A stretch of 64,000 nt of DNA from Medicago truncatula. Lineage: Eukaryota; Streptophyta; Magnoliopsida; Fabales; Fabaceae. Location of the stretch: assembly GCF_003473485.1 (NCBI RefSeq), contig NC_053046.1:36231832-36295831 (forward strand), in the 5' to 3' direction. Below the pieces are notes generated by a model that worked only from the letters and a program-made list of their open reading frames with translations, was not told the origin of the DNA and did not search any database. Position numbers and translations under genes: made by a program. The first letter of the stretch is position 1, and each line of letters begins with the position of its first letter. This document shows positions 35,604 through 47,935 of the stretch, one piece after another.

Positions 35604-38600
35604 ATGGAGCCACGTTTTCTAGCAATTTTTTTGGTAGCTCTTTCATTTCCACTCTTTGTTCAGTCCTTGGTGCGTCATTACAATTTTAGTGTAAGTACAC
35701 TTCTTATGCTCAATTTTTCAGATTCATTTTAAGTGAAAAACGTGACATTAGTTAATAAGAGAAAAAGTTGGCATAAAAGCATTATCAAAATAATGCTTCC
35801 TAAATTCCTATGCTACTGATAAAATATGATCACAATTTCACAAATCACCACTGGCTATGCATTTGTAGGATTTTCTTAACAAAAAAATAGGGACAAATAA
35901 AGGTGAAGTGGTGACAAATAGTGAGTATTCAAATAAACAGTTTAATTAAGTACTTATTCTTAAATTATCTAGTAATGATTATTAAAATAAGCTAAAAATA
36001 TCTTCACGAGATGTCGTAAATTATCTTACATGTATTCTAAAATTAACGTAGATACTTACGTGATGAGATAAGTCCGAATAAACTCTAAATAAGCTTTTGC
36101 AAAGACCTCACGATTATCCTAATGCCTCGTTAATGAAATATCACCTCGGTGGCATGAGTTTGACCTTTATAACCTCAGAGGACGGAGTTCAAACTTTCTC
36201 AGGGACGATTGAAAAATGACCCATAATGTCACTTTAATTTATTAATAATAATTTGCCCCTTCCCCATATATTTTTTTTTAAAATAGGGAAACTAAATATT
36301 TTTCATGATGGTCAATGTGTGCAGGTGGTACTGAAGAATGAAACAAAGCTTTGCTCAACAAAATCTTTTGTCTCAGTCAATGGAAAATTCCCAGGCCCAA
36401 CTCTGTATGCAAGGGAAGATGACACTCTAATAGTAAGGGTCACTAACCTTGTTCAACACAATGTTACAATCCATTGGTGAGAATTTCTTCTTCTTAACTT
36501 CAAAAAATAATTGGAAGTGAATTATTTTGACCTATGTAGCACCGACACTTCTGATTGAAGGTGTGTCTAGTGTTCAACATGTGTCTCACACAACACTGAC
36601 ATATACATTTAATTATTTTATTATATCAAACTATTACAAGTGTTACTGTCGTGTCCGATGTCCATACAAGTGCTTCATAAATTTTGATTTGATCAAACAG
36701 TTTTTTGGGCTTATTGACAGGCATGGAATCAAACAACTTAGGACTTGTTGGTCTGATGGGCCGGCATATGTCACACAATGCCCTATTCAGACAGGACAAA
36801 GCTTTGTTTACAACTTTACCATTACAGGTCAAAGAGGCACACTTCTATGGCATGCACATATCACTTGGCTAAGGGCTACAATGCATGGTGCTATTGTCAT
36901 TTTGCCTAAAAGAGGCACTCCTTATCCATTTCCTAAACCTGACAAAGAAAAGATAATCATTCTAGGCAAGTTTTACAATTACCAAAATAGTATTTATTTC
37001 TTAAACCATAGAAATTAGAAGTTGTGCTTTATGATCATTTGTGTTAACCTTGATTTGTATGAGTTACAGGTGAATGGTGGAAATCAGATGTTGAAGCTGT
37101 GGTTAATCAGGCCACAAGTTCTGGTATGCCACCAAATATATCAGATGCTCATACCATCAACGGTCATCCAGGACCGGTTCCCGGTTGCATTTCTCAGGGT
37201 ATAATTTACTACTTACATAACTAGTTTCTTATAATCTCACTATTTCTATAGTAGCAGTTGCGGCCACTTGAGATCGCATAAACATCAAAATCATCGATGT
37301 TGCGGCTCAGATCACTGTCAATGACTTATATAAAACCTTTTTCGAAATATTGATCTTTATCAACTTGTGCAGGTTACACACTACATGTTGAAAGCGGCAA
37401 GACCTATCTCCTACGCATTATAAACGCAGCTTTAAACGACGAACTATTCTTCAAAATTGCAGGCCATAAACTAATAGTTGTTGAAGCAGATGCATCATAC
37501 CTTAAACCTTTCGAAATCGACACAATATTTCTAAGTCCAGGCCAAACCACAAATGTTCTTCTAACTGCAAACCAACCTATTGGCAAATACTTAATAGCAA
37601 TAACACCTTTCATGGATGCACCTATTGGCTTTGACAATCTTTCTTCGATTGCTACGCTTCGTTACAAAGGAATACCACCTTATACTAAAACAATTTTAAC
37701 AAACATTCCTCCACTTAATGCAACTCCAATAACAAAAACTTTCACTGATTCTCTTAGAAGCCTTAATTCTAAGACCTACCCTACAAGAGTTTCACTAACC
37801 ATTGATCACTCTCTTTTATTTGCAATAACTGTTGGACTTAATCCATGTGATACATGCATAACTGATAACAAGCTTGTGTCTGCTATAAACAATATCACAT
37901 TTTTAATGCCTACTGTATCACTTCTTCAAGCAAATTACTATAATATCAAAGGTGTTTTCACTGATGATTTTCCTTCTAAACCACCTATGGTTTTCGATTA
38001 TACCGGCACGGATCAGCCGGCTAATCTTCACACTGATAATGGTACAAAGGTTTATAGATTGAATTTTAATTCAAGTGTTCAAATTGTTCTTCAAGGCACT
38101 GCAATGATAGCACCAGAAAATCATCCATTTCATTTGCATGGGTTCAATTTCTTTGTTGTTGGACAAGGATTAGGGAATTTTGATCCTGAAAAGGATCCTT
38201 TAAGGTTTAATCTTGTTGACCCTATTGAAAGAAACACATTGTCAGTGCCAAATAATGGATGGATTGCAATCAGATTCAGGGCAGATAACCCAGGTAGCAA
38301 AAAAAATCACTTTTTTTTTCTTTCTAACTTTTAAATTTTGATTTTTTTTACCTTCATTTTTTGTTCTGTTTGGGTAAACAACTTAATTAAGCACTTATAA
38401 CACAAGCATTTAACATATAAGTACTTATATATAAGCACTTCTTATATATAAGCAATAAGCCATTCTGGAGAACTTATGAAATAAGCTGCAAACAACTTAT
38501 GAACATGTAATAAGCTAATTTTGTAAGTTTTTCCAACTGTTTCAAAAATGTTTATATGAGTCGATAATAAGTTATCCGAAACATCATAAATTCTTCCAAA

Positions 38601-39304
38601 CTCAAAGCTATGCTAAGTTAATAAAACATAAAATAGGTTACTAAATGTGGCAATGATATTATGCCATCCAAATAGTAAATCTTATGCTTTGATAACATCA
38701 TCATATTATTTTCAAAAGAATTTTGTTAAAGTTTTCTTTTTTAAGAAATCAAAATGAAATTATATACCACACCAAGCCGTAGTTCCCAAGCACAAGGTGT
38801 GCCTAAGATACCACTAAAAGTTATGAGAGTTGAAGAATTTTGTTAAAGATTGGAATTTGGTATAAGCATAGTTTACACTACTATATGATTGTATATGTAT
38901 TAAAGTCACATTTTGTAATCAACGTTTACTTTAGGGAAATGTTAATCGGTGCCCCGAAGGCACTGGTTAAGGAAACAAATATAGTAATATCGTGTTGGAA
39001 CCTGTACAATCAACTCATTAAAAGTTTAAAAAGTATTACTTTTAATTTTAAATTTTCATTTTTTGGGTTCCTTAACCAGTGTCCCGAGGGCACCCGTTAA
39101 CAAGACATTTTACTTTATTAGGATATTTATATTATTTTGTTAAACTCTTGTATATTGTTTGTAAACATTGAAGGTGTTTGGTTCCTGCATTGTCATTTAG
39201 AAGTACACACCACATGGGGACTTAAAATGGCATTCATAGTAGACAATGGAAGAGGCCCCAGTGAATCCATACTTCCACCACCAAAAGATCTTCCAATATG
39301 CTAG
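35604..39304 (+). CDS. Laccase (multicopper oxidase), intact copy B
   Basis: Laccases oxidise monolignols and other phenolics in the apoplast using four copper ions. Six exons keep phase and give 554 residues, a normal length: 35604-35690, 36325-36476, 36721-36965, 37070-37198, 37373-38293, 39174-39304. Residues 1 to about 21 are a signal peptide ([20 protein letters not shown]). All copper motifs are present: HWHG across exons 2 and 3, WHAHITW, HPFHLHG, and [12 protein letters not shown] in the last exon with Leu at the axial type-1 position. Many N-x-S/T sites fit a secreted glycoprotein. The subfamily looks closest to LAC7/LAC14-like members (by eye). Intron 3 starts GCAAGT and ends CAG, a GC-AG intron whose use is required to keep phase. 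The last intron is 880 bp and holds two MITEs. Confidence 0.95.
38934..39110. mobile_element. MITE in the last laccase intron
   Basis: The ends GGGAAATGTTAATCGGTGCC and the complement near GGGCACCCGTTAACAAGACA are inverted, with inner GGCACTGGTTAAGGAA/TTCCTTAACCAGTG. The same element occurs in laccase A from about 22193 but is cut at 22306, which is the breakpoint of that duplication. A half copy lies at 8724. Confidence 0.75.
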
Positions 39305-39710
39305 AGTTTTGTGATGAAAAAGATTTTATATGTTTGTTATTTTGGAAACAAGGAGAGTGTAGAGTACACTAGAGAAATGATTTCAGGAGTGATGAAGAAA
39401 CATCAAATTGTTTGTGGTAATTTGTATTTGTTTGAGGAATCAATAAAAAATTTGCTCCACATATGTAGCAATTTAAGTTCTTTTTTTTTTTATGGAGTGT
39501 AGCAATTTAAGTTTAGGATCAAATGTTTTGTCAAGAAAAAAAAAAATTAGGATCAAATGTGATTTTTGATGGAAAAAAAATTTAATGCTTCTGTTTTTTC
39601 ATAATCTATTGTTTGTGCTTGTTAAAAGCTCGAATTGATTAGTTGATCATTTAGAATGCATTTTTCTTTCAAAAAAAAAAAAAGCAATGCATTTTGAGCA
39701 AAAAAAGAAA
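39305..39710. other. Intergenic DNA, laccase 3' flank
   Basis: AT-rich, with poly-A/T runs near 39480 and 39536. It presumably contains the laccase 3' untranslated region; no other gene is visible. Confidence 0.4.
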
Positions 39711-39783
39711 CGCGCCAGGTAGGGGTCGAACCTACGACCTTCCGCTTAGGAAACGGACGCTCTATCCACTGAGCTACAGGCGC
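39711..39783 (-). tRNA. tRNA-Arg (anticodon CCU)
   Basis: The minus strand folds as a complete 73-nt cloverleaf. The acceptor GCGCCTG pairs with CTGGCGC except for one T-T opposition. The D arm is GCTC...GAGC, the anticodon arm TCCGT-TTCCTAA-GCGGA with CCT at positions 34-36, the T arm GTAGG-TTCGACC-CCTAC, and the discriminator is G. There is no intron and no encoded CCA, as usual in eukaryotic nuclear genes. Box A (TAGCTCAGTGG) and box B (GGTTCGACC) are intact. A TTTCTTTTTTT run follows on the same strand as a Pol III terminator. Confidence 0.96.
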
Positions 39784-40897
39784 TTGTTAATATTTCTTAC
39801 ACCCGTTAAGGTATATCAATTATTCTCATAACTAAGTTCAGAAATAGATCAAAACATGATTCTCTCTACGTGTATGTTGGGTTCAACGATGACAAAAATT
39901 GATTTTGAATGGACTTATTCTAAATAAAAGTGAATTTAAGGTCAAATAATTTATGTTTTTATACATTTATATAAAAGTGAGTTAAACTTTAAATTTGAGT
40001 GTCAAAATCAATTCTATAATCATAAGCTACATATCTCAATTTTCAGTAATATCAATTCTTGAGGCAAAAGCAATTTATTTAGAAGCAATGAAACATAGGA
40101 AAATCAATTATACACATTTAGAATCAATTTTGATCCCTTTATAAAAAGGATAAACCGATTTGGTCTACCCTATTTTATTTTCATATTTGCCCTCCAACTA
40201 ACGATTTCCACCGATAAATTTCTACATCTATAAAAATTTATATCGATTTGGTTTAACCTATTTTGTTTCCATATTTACCCTCTAACTAACGGTTACCACA
40301 AATAAAGAACTATCAACCCTTCAATCGTGTCTCTTAAAAAAGAACATGTGCATACCAATCCCACGCTCGAGCAATTCTAAATAAGTGGCGTCGAATGTAT
40401 GGATCAAATTATGTCATAATATTCTATCGTACTACATATTTTAATCCAACACATCAATTTTTCTGATAGTTTTTCTTAGTTTTCCTCTGCTTCTAGTGAT
40501 GTGCATACAACACCACAAGTAATATAAAAAAAAAAAAAAAAAAAAAAACAGGAATCACTTTACCTCAATGGTTAGAGTTTCGTGTCGATAATGTGTTATG
40601 AAATAAAATAAATGACAAGAGCAAAAATAAAGAAGATGATCAAAGATAGAGAAGATAGGAGATTTTGTATTATTCTCTTTAAAAGTGTGCTTTTACACTA
40701 AAATATGAGTCTCATTTACAGGATACAAATGAGCAAATTAATGATCAAAGCAATTAAGGACCACTAATCATACATTCACTAGTGAGAATTATAGGAAGGT
40801 GAAAGACTTAAGGATGGACATCCATCAAATTTATTATTCATAACACACGTGTGTGTATATAATTGTGGTTTTATTGATAAAATGTAAATTTATTAAT
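39784..40897. other. Intergenic DNA, no gene seen
   Basis: AT-rich. Two diverged copies of a CCGATTTGGTCTACCCTATTTT / TCGATTTGGTTTAACCTATTTT block occur near 40150 and 40245. A poly-A tract at about 40528-40547 is followed by a short tRNA-like ACCTCAATGGTTAGAG, which is too incomplete to call. Confidence 0.4.
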
Positions 40898-41422
40898 TTA
40901 TAGATGGCCTCCGGCTATCACTACAATATTTGTGTATAACTTCATGTCATGATTCAGTGCAACAATGGAAGAAGTATTGACAATCTTTTCATCAGCCAAG
41001 CTACGTTCACACATGTCAAGTGCATCGCTAGCATAATTGACAGCCATGCTTATCATTTCCGGATCCTCACGCAATGCACCTTGTACCTCGATAACCACCG
41101 TATTGTAATCATCCCCACATTCTTTGATGGGTTGAGAAGAAGGATATTTGTTCATAATCTCTTTAACTTGTTGTTGGGATTTTACTGCCTTCTCTATTGC
41201 CACAATCTTTAAAAATGACCTGCAAAAAGTTAGATAATCTTCGATCAAAGTAATTTGAGGGTAAGCTTCTATAAGTTTGAGACAACGTTGTTCAAAGTCT
41301 TTTTGACCAGATTCTTTGCATATACGTTCGTACAACTTAGGGCTTGGTGTTGGTGAAAGGGCATGACAAATAAAGATCATTGAAATAATGATAAAAAAGG
41401 ATAAGTATGTTGAAGGTGCCAT
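40898..41422 (-). CDS. Pectin methylesterase / invertase inhibitor-like protein (PMEI family), copy 1
   Basis: A single-exon gene of 174 residues. A signal peptide (MAPSTYLSFFIIISMIFICH) is followed by the PMEI/INVINH helical bundle: an N-terminal Cys pair (ERICKES...FEQRCLKLI), a Cys in LTFCRSF, then KECGDDYNTVVIEVQGALRE and YASDALDMCERSLAD, and a final helix ending IVVIAGGHL. Members are secreted and inhibit either pectin methylesterases or invertases; sequence alone does not say which. The frame extends upstream to another Met, but the MAPS start is preferred because it begins the signal peptide and matches the paralogue at 45867. A TATAAATT on the same strand (41457-41464) lies only about 35 bases before the ATG, so the leader would be very short if it is used. 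Confidence 0.88.
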   Translation of the reverse strand: MAPSTYLSFFIIISMIFICHALSPTPSPKLYERICKESGQKDFEQRCLKLIEAYPQITLIEDYLTFCRSFLKIVAIEKAVKSQQQVKEIMNKYPSSQPIKECGDDYNTVVIEVQGALREDPEMISMAVNYASDALDMCERSLADEKIVNTSSIVALNHDMKLYTNIVVIAGGHL

Positions 41423-42880
41423 TTCTATTTTGTTAATTATAATATGAACAGTCGTTAATTTATAGGAAAACTCTACCACGACATCTCTCAAAAAAAAAAA
41501 ACCGTTCTTTTCAAAAAAAGGATTATGCTGGATCCAGCGAAAAAAAACTTCCCAAAACTACCATATTGGTTTTTTTTTTTTTTTTTTAAGGGAAAAACTA
41601 CCATATTGGTTGTTGACCCATGAATTGTACCAAATTAGTTTTGAAAGTTGTCTAATGTGTATTATAAGCACAATTCTAAAAATAAGGGCACACATTTTCA
41701 TGAAATTTTGCGATTTTGTTTCTCGCAATATATAACAATGCCCTTAAAAACACTAAAAATATATATTTTCAAAAATATTTGTTTTGAAGAAAAACTAAAA
41801 ACAATAATAATAAAAAATTGAAAAAAATGCTTTTTCCTCCGCCATAAAAGGACCTCCAAGGGATTATTTTTTATTTGGCACGCAACTATACGGTTAATTT
41901 AGAAGATTCACAATGATTTTATTTTTTCTCAAAAAGAAGGTTGTTGTCCGATGTTGATTCAATTAAGAGTATTTCTTGACAATGACATTTGGGTAAGAGG
42001 AGTGATATTTGAACAACCCTTTATTGGGACAACTTCTTAGACAACCATCATATACAAACAAATTTAGATATTGGTACAAAAATCAAAGCAATAGAGAGAA
42101 AATAAAAATATAATGTGAGTATGAGAGAAAAAGTTGTCACATCAGTTGTCAAAAAATGATTGTTCAAATATCATTTCTCTTTGAGTAAACATTCATGTGT
42201 ACCGTTCTTTTTAGTGAGTGGTTTGTGAACTTGATGGATTGTATGATTAGGTAGACATCTTGTTTGTTGTTTAATTTTTTTGGTTGTGGGGGTGTAATGT
42301 TAACCGTTGTCTTTTTCAATAAAATCTTTGTTATGCAAAAGAATATAAATTTTAAGTGTGAAAAATTAATTTGTGCCCTAAGAAACTAAAGATATAAACA
42401 TTTTTGTTGAAAATTGTGCATTCAATATTCTAGAAATTTAAAATCTTATCTTTTCAAGACAAAAATTATGATTTAATTCTATTTTTATATTCTTAACTTA
42501 TGTCTTAAGGGCACACGTTAACATTACCCTATTATAAATAGTTGTACTTATTCGTAATTTTTTCATGCAAATATTATTTTCACATTTTTATAAAGATAAA
42601 GTTATTTTTCATATTTGTCTTCGTGAAAACTGATCATTCACATACTACACTAGTTTCTATAATTTCTAAAACATGTCGCTAACATTTCCAAATTGATAGT
42701 AATAACTTAACCAAACTTCCTTAAAGAAAAAAACTTAACCAAACATTTTTTTTAAAATAACTTAACATAAGTACTTTTATGAAGTTTTTATTTGTTCATG
42801 AAATTCGAGTTATTCGATTAAGGTCTAACAAACAATTTAACTGTGTAAATAAGACTCTGTAAAAAAAATATTGTGTAAAT
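41423..42880. other. Intergenic DNA between the inhibitor genes, with one MITE
   Basis: Apart from the MITE at 41998-42180 and poly-T/A tracts, no coding signal is visible. Confidence 0.4.
41998..42180. mobile_element. MITE with GAGTGATATTTGAACAA termini
   Basis: GAGGAGTGATATTTGAACAA at the left and TTGTTCAAATATCATTTCTC at the right are inverted repeats, with GACAACTT-type words further inward on both sides. It is 183 bp and non-coding. Related words occur near 8620-8680. Confidence 0.7.
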
Positions 42881-42897
42881 AAGACATTAAATCCACT

Positions 42898-44266
42898 GAA
42901 TCTATTTTTAAAATTTTATTTTGGGGTTATGAGGATAATAGAAAAATCTCGTGGATTAAATGGGAATCAATTTGTACTTCAAAGGAGGATGGAGGGTTTG
43001 GGGTAAGGAGGGTCGGTGCGTTTAATTTATCTTTGTTGGATAAGTGGTGTTGGAAGATGTTGATTGATAGGGATGGTTTGTGGTATCGAGTTTTGAAAGC
43101 TCGTTATGGTGAGGAGGGGGCGCGGTTGAGAGAGGGTGATGGGCATAGTTCACCTTGGTGGCGGTCTTTGTGTAGGGTTAGAGAAGGGATTGGTGAGGGT
43201 GTGGGAAGTTGGTTTGAAAGTAACACTCGGAGGATGGTTGGTGATGGGAAAAATACTTTATTTTGGCATGATATTTGGACGGGGGAAATTCCGTTAAAAG
43301 TGAAATTTCCTCGCCTTTTTGAGTTGTCAGTGGTTAAGGAGTGCTCGGTGGACGAGATGTTGAGGGTGATGGGGGCGGATGGTGGGTGGGAGAGGTTGTG
43401 GCGTCGTCGTTTACGGGCGTGGGAGGAGGAGAGTGTGAGGGAGTGTTCTATGTTATTACGTAACATTGTTTTGCAGGAAAATATCAGTGATGACTAGCGT
43501 TGGTTGCTTGATCCTTCTCATGGGTATTCGGTGCGGGGAGCTTACCGTTTTCTCACTAATTCAGGCGAGTTGGTGGATCAGATGTTAGTTGATGACATTT
43601 GGCATAAACAAATTCCCTCAAAGGTGTCTCTGATGGTTTGGCGTCTTCTTCGCGACAGACTTCCCACTAAGGACAACTTGGTGAGGCAGCAGGTTCTTCA
43701 TATTGATGGTGCAGCTTGTGTTTCAGGTTGTGGGCATTTGGAAACAGCATCCCACCTGTTTGTAACTTGGAACATTTTAGCTCTCTTTGGTTTCATGTTT
43801 GGTCTTGGTTGGGCATTAATTTTGTACCTTCAGGTGATCTTCGTCAACATTTTATTCAGTTTACAAAGATGGCGGGAATGCCTAGATCAACTCATTTGTT
43901 TTTCAGGATTATTTGGTTTGCCTATGTTTGGGTTCTCTGGAAGGAAAGGAATGATCGTGTCTTCCAAAATACGACTTCTGATCTTTCAACTCTAATGGCA
44001 AAGGCCAAACTAAACTCTTACTTATGGTTGAAATCAAAACAGGGACTATTTAGCTACAGTTATCATGACTGGTGGAATCATCCTCTCCTTTGTATGGGTG
44101 TCCAGTTGTATTAGTCTTTCTCTGTTTTGTTTTATTTTTTGGGAGGTGCTGCCTTGTTAGGTACCTTGTTCTTGTATATACTCTTGGGTAGTCTGTCTTT
44201 TGCACGCCTTGTGCAGGATAAACCATGTTGTTAATATCATATCTCATTTTAGTTTGTTTAAAGAAA
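42898..44266 (+). mobile_element. 5'-truncated LINE (L1-type) with target-site duplications
   Basis: The insertion is bounded by a perfect 17 bp direct repeat, AAGACATTAAATCCACT, at 42881-42897 and 44267-44283, the hallmark of target-primed reverse transcription. The interior encodes the C-terminal part of a plant LINE reverse-transcriptase polyprotein: GGFGVRRVGAFNLSLLDKWC, the W-R-L--G-G..FW-D-W region (GDGKNTLFWHDIWTG), then a zf-RVT domain (IPSKVSLMVWRLLRDRLPTK, with C...GC...ETASHLF). The frame is broken by TAG near 43496 (where Trp is expected) and by a later shift, so it is dead. The catalytic reverse transcriptase and the endonuclease are absent. Confidence 0.93.
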
Positions 44267-44283
44267 AAGACATTAAATCCACT

Positions 44284-45866
44284 CTACCATATATAATCAA
44301 CGTACAAACATTTTGATTGAGATGATAGTCGTTTTTGTTTTAGACGAAAGGAGAATATATTAAATAAAAATAAGATTATACAGAGATTGGGGGACATTAG
44401 ACCTGACCCAGGTTTAAATGAGAATACATCGTGTTAATCCATGGAGCATCCCTAATCAATCCTAACAAACAAACATTCCTCACGGGCCTAACCTAGCGAA
44501 CCCGTGTACGAGCGCGAAACCAAGTTACAAAAAAAGATGAAGAGTGTGTGAATGTATGGATAAAAAGGGTTATAAAATGGCGAATGGATCGACCGCCAAC
44601 ACGGTTTCAAGATCCACGTACCAGAAACCCCATGAAGAAAGCAGCAGGCACAGTAGCTCTTTCGAGTATAACATTCCACAGTCACAGGGACTGAGACGAA
44701 AAGGAAGACGGTACCAGAATGCAGGCTGAACTGAAGACTTAAGACCTGCTGATCTCAACAGACCTGAAACATCACATAATCAATCACAGAACCACCAACA
44801 CACCGGTTTCAAGTAGCGCTTGAGCCCAGATCGTGGAATCAAAAACATTAAGGGTGCCTTAATTTTGGATGGAAATGATAGAGCGGAGGAGATAATTATC
44901 TTAGATTTATTTTGTTTGGTTCAATTATTTGAAGATGATGAGAGAGGAAGATAACTTAGCGAAGTCTCTTCTAAGTCAATTTACCATATACAAAAGATTC
45001 TATAATTTTTGTAAAAAAAAAAATCTATAATTTCTTCCATCCTCTCTGTTAAATAAAAATTGCTTTAATTTACATTTTTTTTTATATGCAAAATTTGTAA
45101 TACTCATTTTGATCTCTAACTTTTCTCAATTTTTATTTTATTTTGATCTCTATATGTGTAACGATTAACCATAATAATTCTTCACTGTATCGAAATTTTA
45201 AAATAGTGTATGATTGCGCATTATGGTCCCTTTTAGATTAAACTTATTTTGAACTTATGCAAAACAACTTATACAAATAAATAAGCTATTATGTATTATT
45301 TATGAGTTTATATATGTATTTATGAAAAAAAATACAAAGAAACAATTTTTGTTGGTGAGAACTTATAAAATTAAAATAAAAGATTATTTATTTGCATAAG
45401 TCTAAAATAAGCATAATTCAAACGTGTCATATGTTAGTTAAAATAGACCCTTACGTTAAAATACTTTATTAATATTGTCATTTCAATCTCTCAAAAAAAT
45501 TACTTATTAATATATTGGTTTTTATAAATACTTATTTACTATTGTAACAACATATTTATGAAAAGAGTTAATATCAAAATTGATAAATTATTTTAACTAA
45601 CGAATTGCACAATAAACAATTATTTTGAAATCTCAATACATTAAAAAACAAAACAACTGTGACTACTCTTTGCACCAAGGATCAAAATCTTATTTCCCTT
45701 AATTTAAAAACACAACCACCCTCACACAAGACATGAAAGAGAAAATTGGACAGGAATACAAACATGCACAAAAGCACCACCTCCACTAACACCACTACTA
45801 CGCACACCAAAAGTTAAAAATAAAAATAAAAAATGCAAGTTGGGGTTTTATTCAATAAATGTGAAT
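44284..45866. other. Intergenic DNA, no gene seen
   Basis: 44340-44830 is less AT-rich than its surroundings and may be an old repeat, but nothing was recognised. About 45240-45430 resembles the GCTTAT-type MITE family (AAACTTATTTTGAACTTATG and its inverted partner AAGTCTAAAATAAGCATAAT). Confidence 0.4.
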
Positions 45867-46394
45867 TTATAGATGGCCTCCGGCTATGACTACAATATCT
45901 GTATACAACATCATCTCATGATTCAATGCAGCAATGGAAGAAGTATTAACAATCTTTTCGTTAGCCAAGCTACGTTCACACATGTCAAGTGCATCGCTAG
46001 CATATTTGACAGCCAAGCTTATCATTTCCGGATCCTCGCGCAATGCACCTTGTACCTCGCTAACCACCGTATTGTAATCATCACCGCATTCTTTGATAGG
46101 TTGAGAAGAAGGATATTTTTTCACAATTTCTTTGACTCGATGTTGGGATTTTATTGCCTTCTTTATTGCCACAGTCTTTAAAAAGGACCTGCAAAAGGTT
46201 AGATAATCTTTGATCAAGGTAATTTTAGGGTAAGCTTCTATAAGTTTGAGACAACGTTGTTCGAATTCTTTCTGACGAGGTTCTTTACATACACTTTTGT
46301 ACAACTTGGGGCTTGGTGTTGGTAGTGAAATGGCATGGGAAATAAAGATCATTGAAATAACGAGCAAAACGGATAAACAAGCTGAAGGTGCCAT
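45867..46394 (-). CDS. Pectin methylesterase / invertase inhibitor-like protein (PMEI family), copy 2
   Basis: A single-exon gene of 175 residues, collinear with the copy at 40898 and sharing most residues. It has a signal peptide (MAPSACLSVLLVISMIFISH), then the same Cys pattern (KSVCKEP, FEQRCLKLI, LTFCRSF, KECGDDY, LDMCERS) and the same end IVVIAGGHL. The two form a tandem pair in the same orientation. The promoter is also conserved: TTGTTAATTATAAT and CTTAATTTATAGG occur upstream of both, with TATAAATT here about 50 bases before the ATG. Basic substitutions (KKAIKSQHRVKEIVKKYPSS) differ from copy 1 and may alter the target enzyme. The frame is intact. Confidence 0.9.
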   Translation of the reverse strand: MAPSACLSVLLVISMIFISHAISLPTPSPKLYKSVCKEPRQKEFEQRCLKLIEAYPKITLIKDYLTFCRSFLKTVAIKKAIKSQHRVKEIVKKYPSSQPIKECGDDYNTVVSEVQGALREDPEMISLAVKYASDALDMCERSLANEKIVNTSSIAALNHEMMLYTDIVVIAGGHL

Positions 46395-46797
46395 TTCTCT
46401 TTTGTTAATTATAATGAACTATAGAACTTACTTTATGGTTCTTAATTTATAGGCAAATTTTACATGTCATCTCAAAAATGACGGTTTTAAAACCGTTCTT
46501 TTTAACAAAAGAATACTAAAGAGTAAAGACAGTTTTTTGCGTAAATCGAGTCAAGCAAATCCACCAGCCATTAATACTCTTTGTTCTTTTTTGTTGACCC
46601 GACTCAATTCACACCAGTATTGATATGCTGTATTTTTCAAAAAATTGCCATTTCATTCAATTTTCACAAATCACGAGATATTAATGGTTGTCATTTCCTA
46701 TATATACATATACTCCGATTGATGAATTTCTTATGTATAAGATCTATAAACGTGATCTTCAATTATCCTCGTGAGAATAGTTTAATTGCAATATCTA

Positions 46798-47073
46798 ATA
46801 TTCCCTCCGTCCTAAATTGTATGTCACTTTAAAAAAATATTTGTCTCAAATTGTATGTCATTTTAGAATACCAATGAAACATTAATGTTACTTTTCCTAT
46901 TATATCTTTAACTATTTATTACTCTTTCTTTTTTCAAATCTTTCATTTATCTTTCTCATATCATTTATTAAGGATAATTTTGTAAAACAACTCATAATAT
47001 CTTTTTCCCATACAATATTGATTAATATGTGTGAAATGCCCAAAACGTCATACAATTTGGGACGGAGTGAGTA
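46798..47073. mobile_element. Stowaway-like MITE (CTCCGTCC termini)
   Basis: The left end TATTCCCTCCGTCCTAAATT and right end CAATTTGGGACGGAGTGAGTA are inverted repeats, extending into ATTGTATG and CATACAAT. TA at the ends, 276 bp and non-coding. Confidence 0.75.
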
Positions 47074-47935
47074 AATGAAGTTTAAATTTTGGATTCCCCA
47101 TTTATTTATTTTTAAAAGGTGGATTTTTAATCACCAATCTCCTTGACAGAAAAAAAAAAATTCATCTCCAATTTTAATTTTTAATTTTTTTGGTGTGTTG
47201 TCATCTTCAACTTTAAAATCAGGGCCGTTCCTACGAATCTAGAGGCTCGACTCTGTAAGTGAAAAGAGGGCCGTAATAAAATAAAAATATTTTTTTTAAA
47301 AGAACAATGTTTTATTTAAATTTTTTAAAAGATAAATATTTTTTAAAAAAGAACAATATTTTTTGGTGTGTTTGATTTGAATGATGAGATCTGAATATGA
47401 ATATTCCTAATATATGTGTATTTAATCAGAATCTGTAAATTAAATTTTCTTTATTTTTTATGTTGGTTTTGAGTTTTATCTGAGTGTGTGATTAAACTTT
47501 TGTTAGTTAATTTACTTGTTTACATTACCGATTTTCAATTTGAAATGGATTGAAGGGTAATTTTTTAATGTGTTTAGCATACTGTTAAAGAAAAACAGAT
47601 TTACATGAGATTAAATGTTGGATTTTGAATGATGAAAATGATGGTGGTGATGAATTTTGCCTAGATGAAGGTGATGACCTTTTTATTATTTTTTTGGGTT
47701 TAAAAGAGTATAAAGATAAAAGATGGATGACGATCTTGACCAAAAAAGAAAAAAAGATGGATGAAGGTGATGAAGAAATAGATGGAAGAAGATGAAGAAA
47801 AGGAAAAAAAATCATGTGTTTGTGGTCCATTTTAAGATTCAATGGTCTTGCCAAGGGTCTATTTTGTTTGAAAATGATCGAATGGCTAAAATTAAAAAAA
47901 TTATTAAGGTTTATGGTGGACAACTCTTAAGGTTG

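Noticed and set aside
40548-40595. tRNA-like box A (ACCTCAATGGTTAGAG) after a poly-A tract
   Set aside because: No box B or cloverleaf follows; too short to call a tRNA or SINE.
43104-43466. 120-codon frame on the minus strand
   Set aside because: It is antisense to the LINE coding region and lacks independent motifs.
47585-47923. 112-codon Ser/Pro/Phe-rich minus-strand frame
   Set aside because: Low complexity from a GATGAAG-rich stretch, with no signal or motif.
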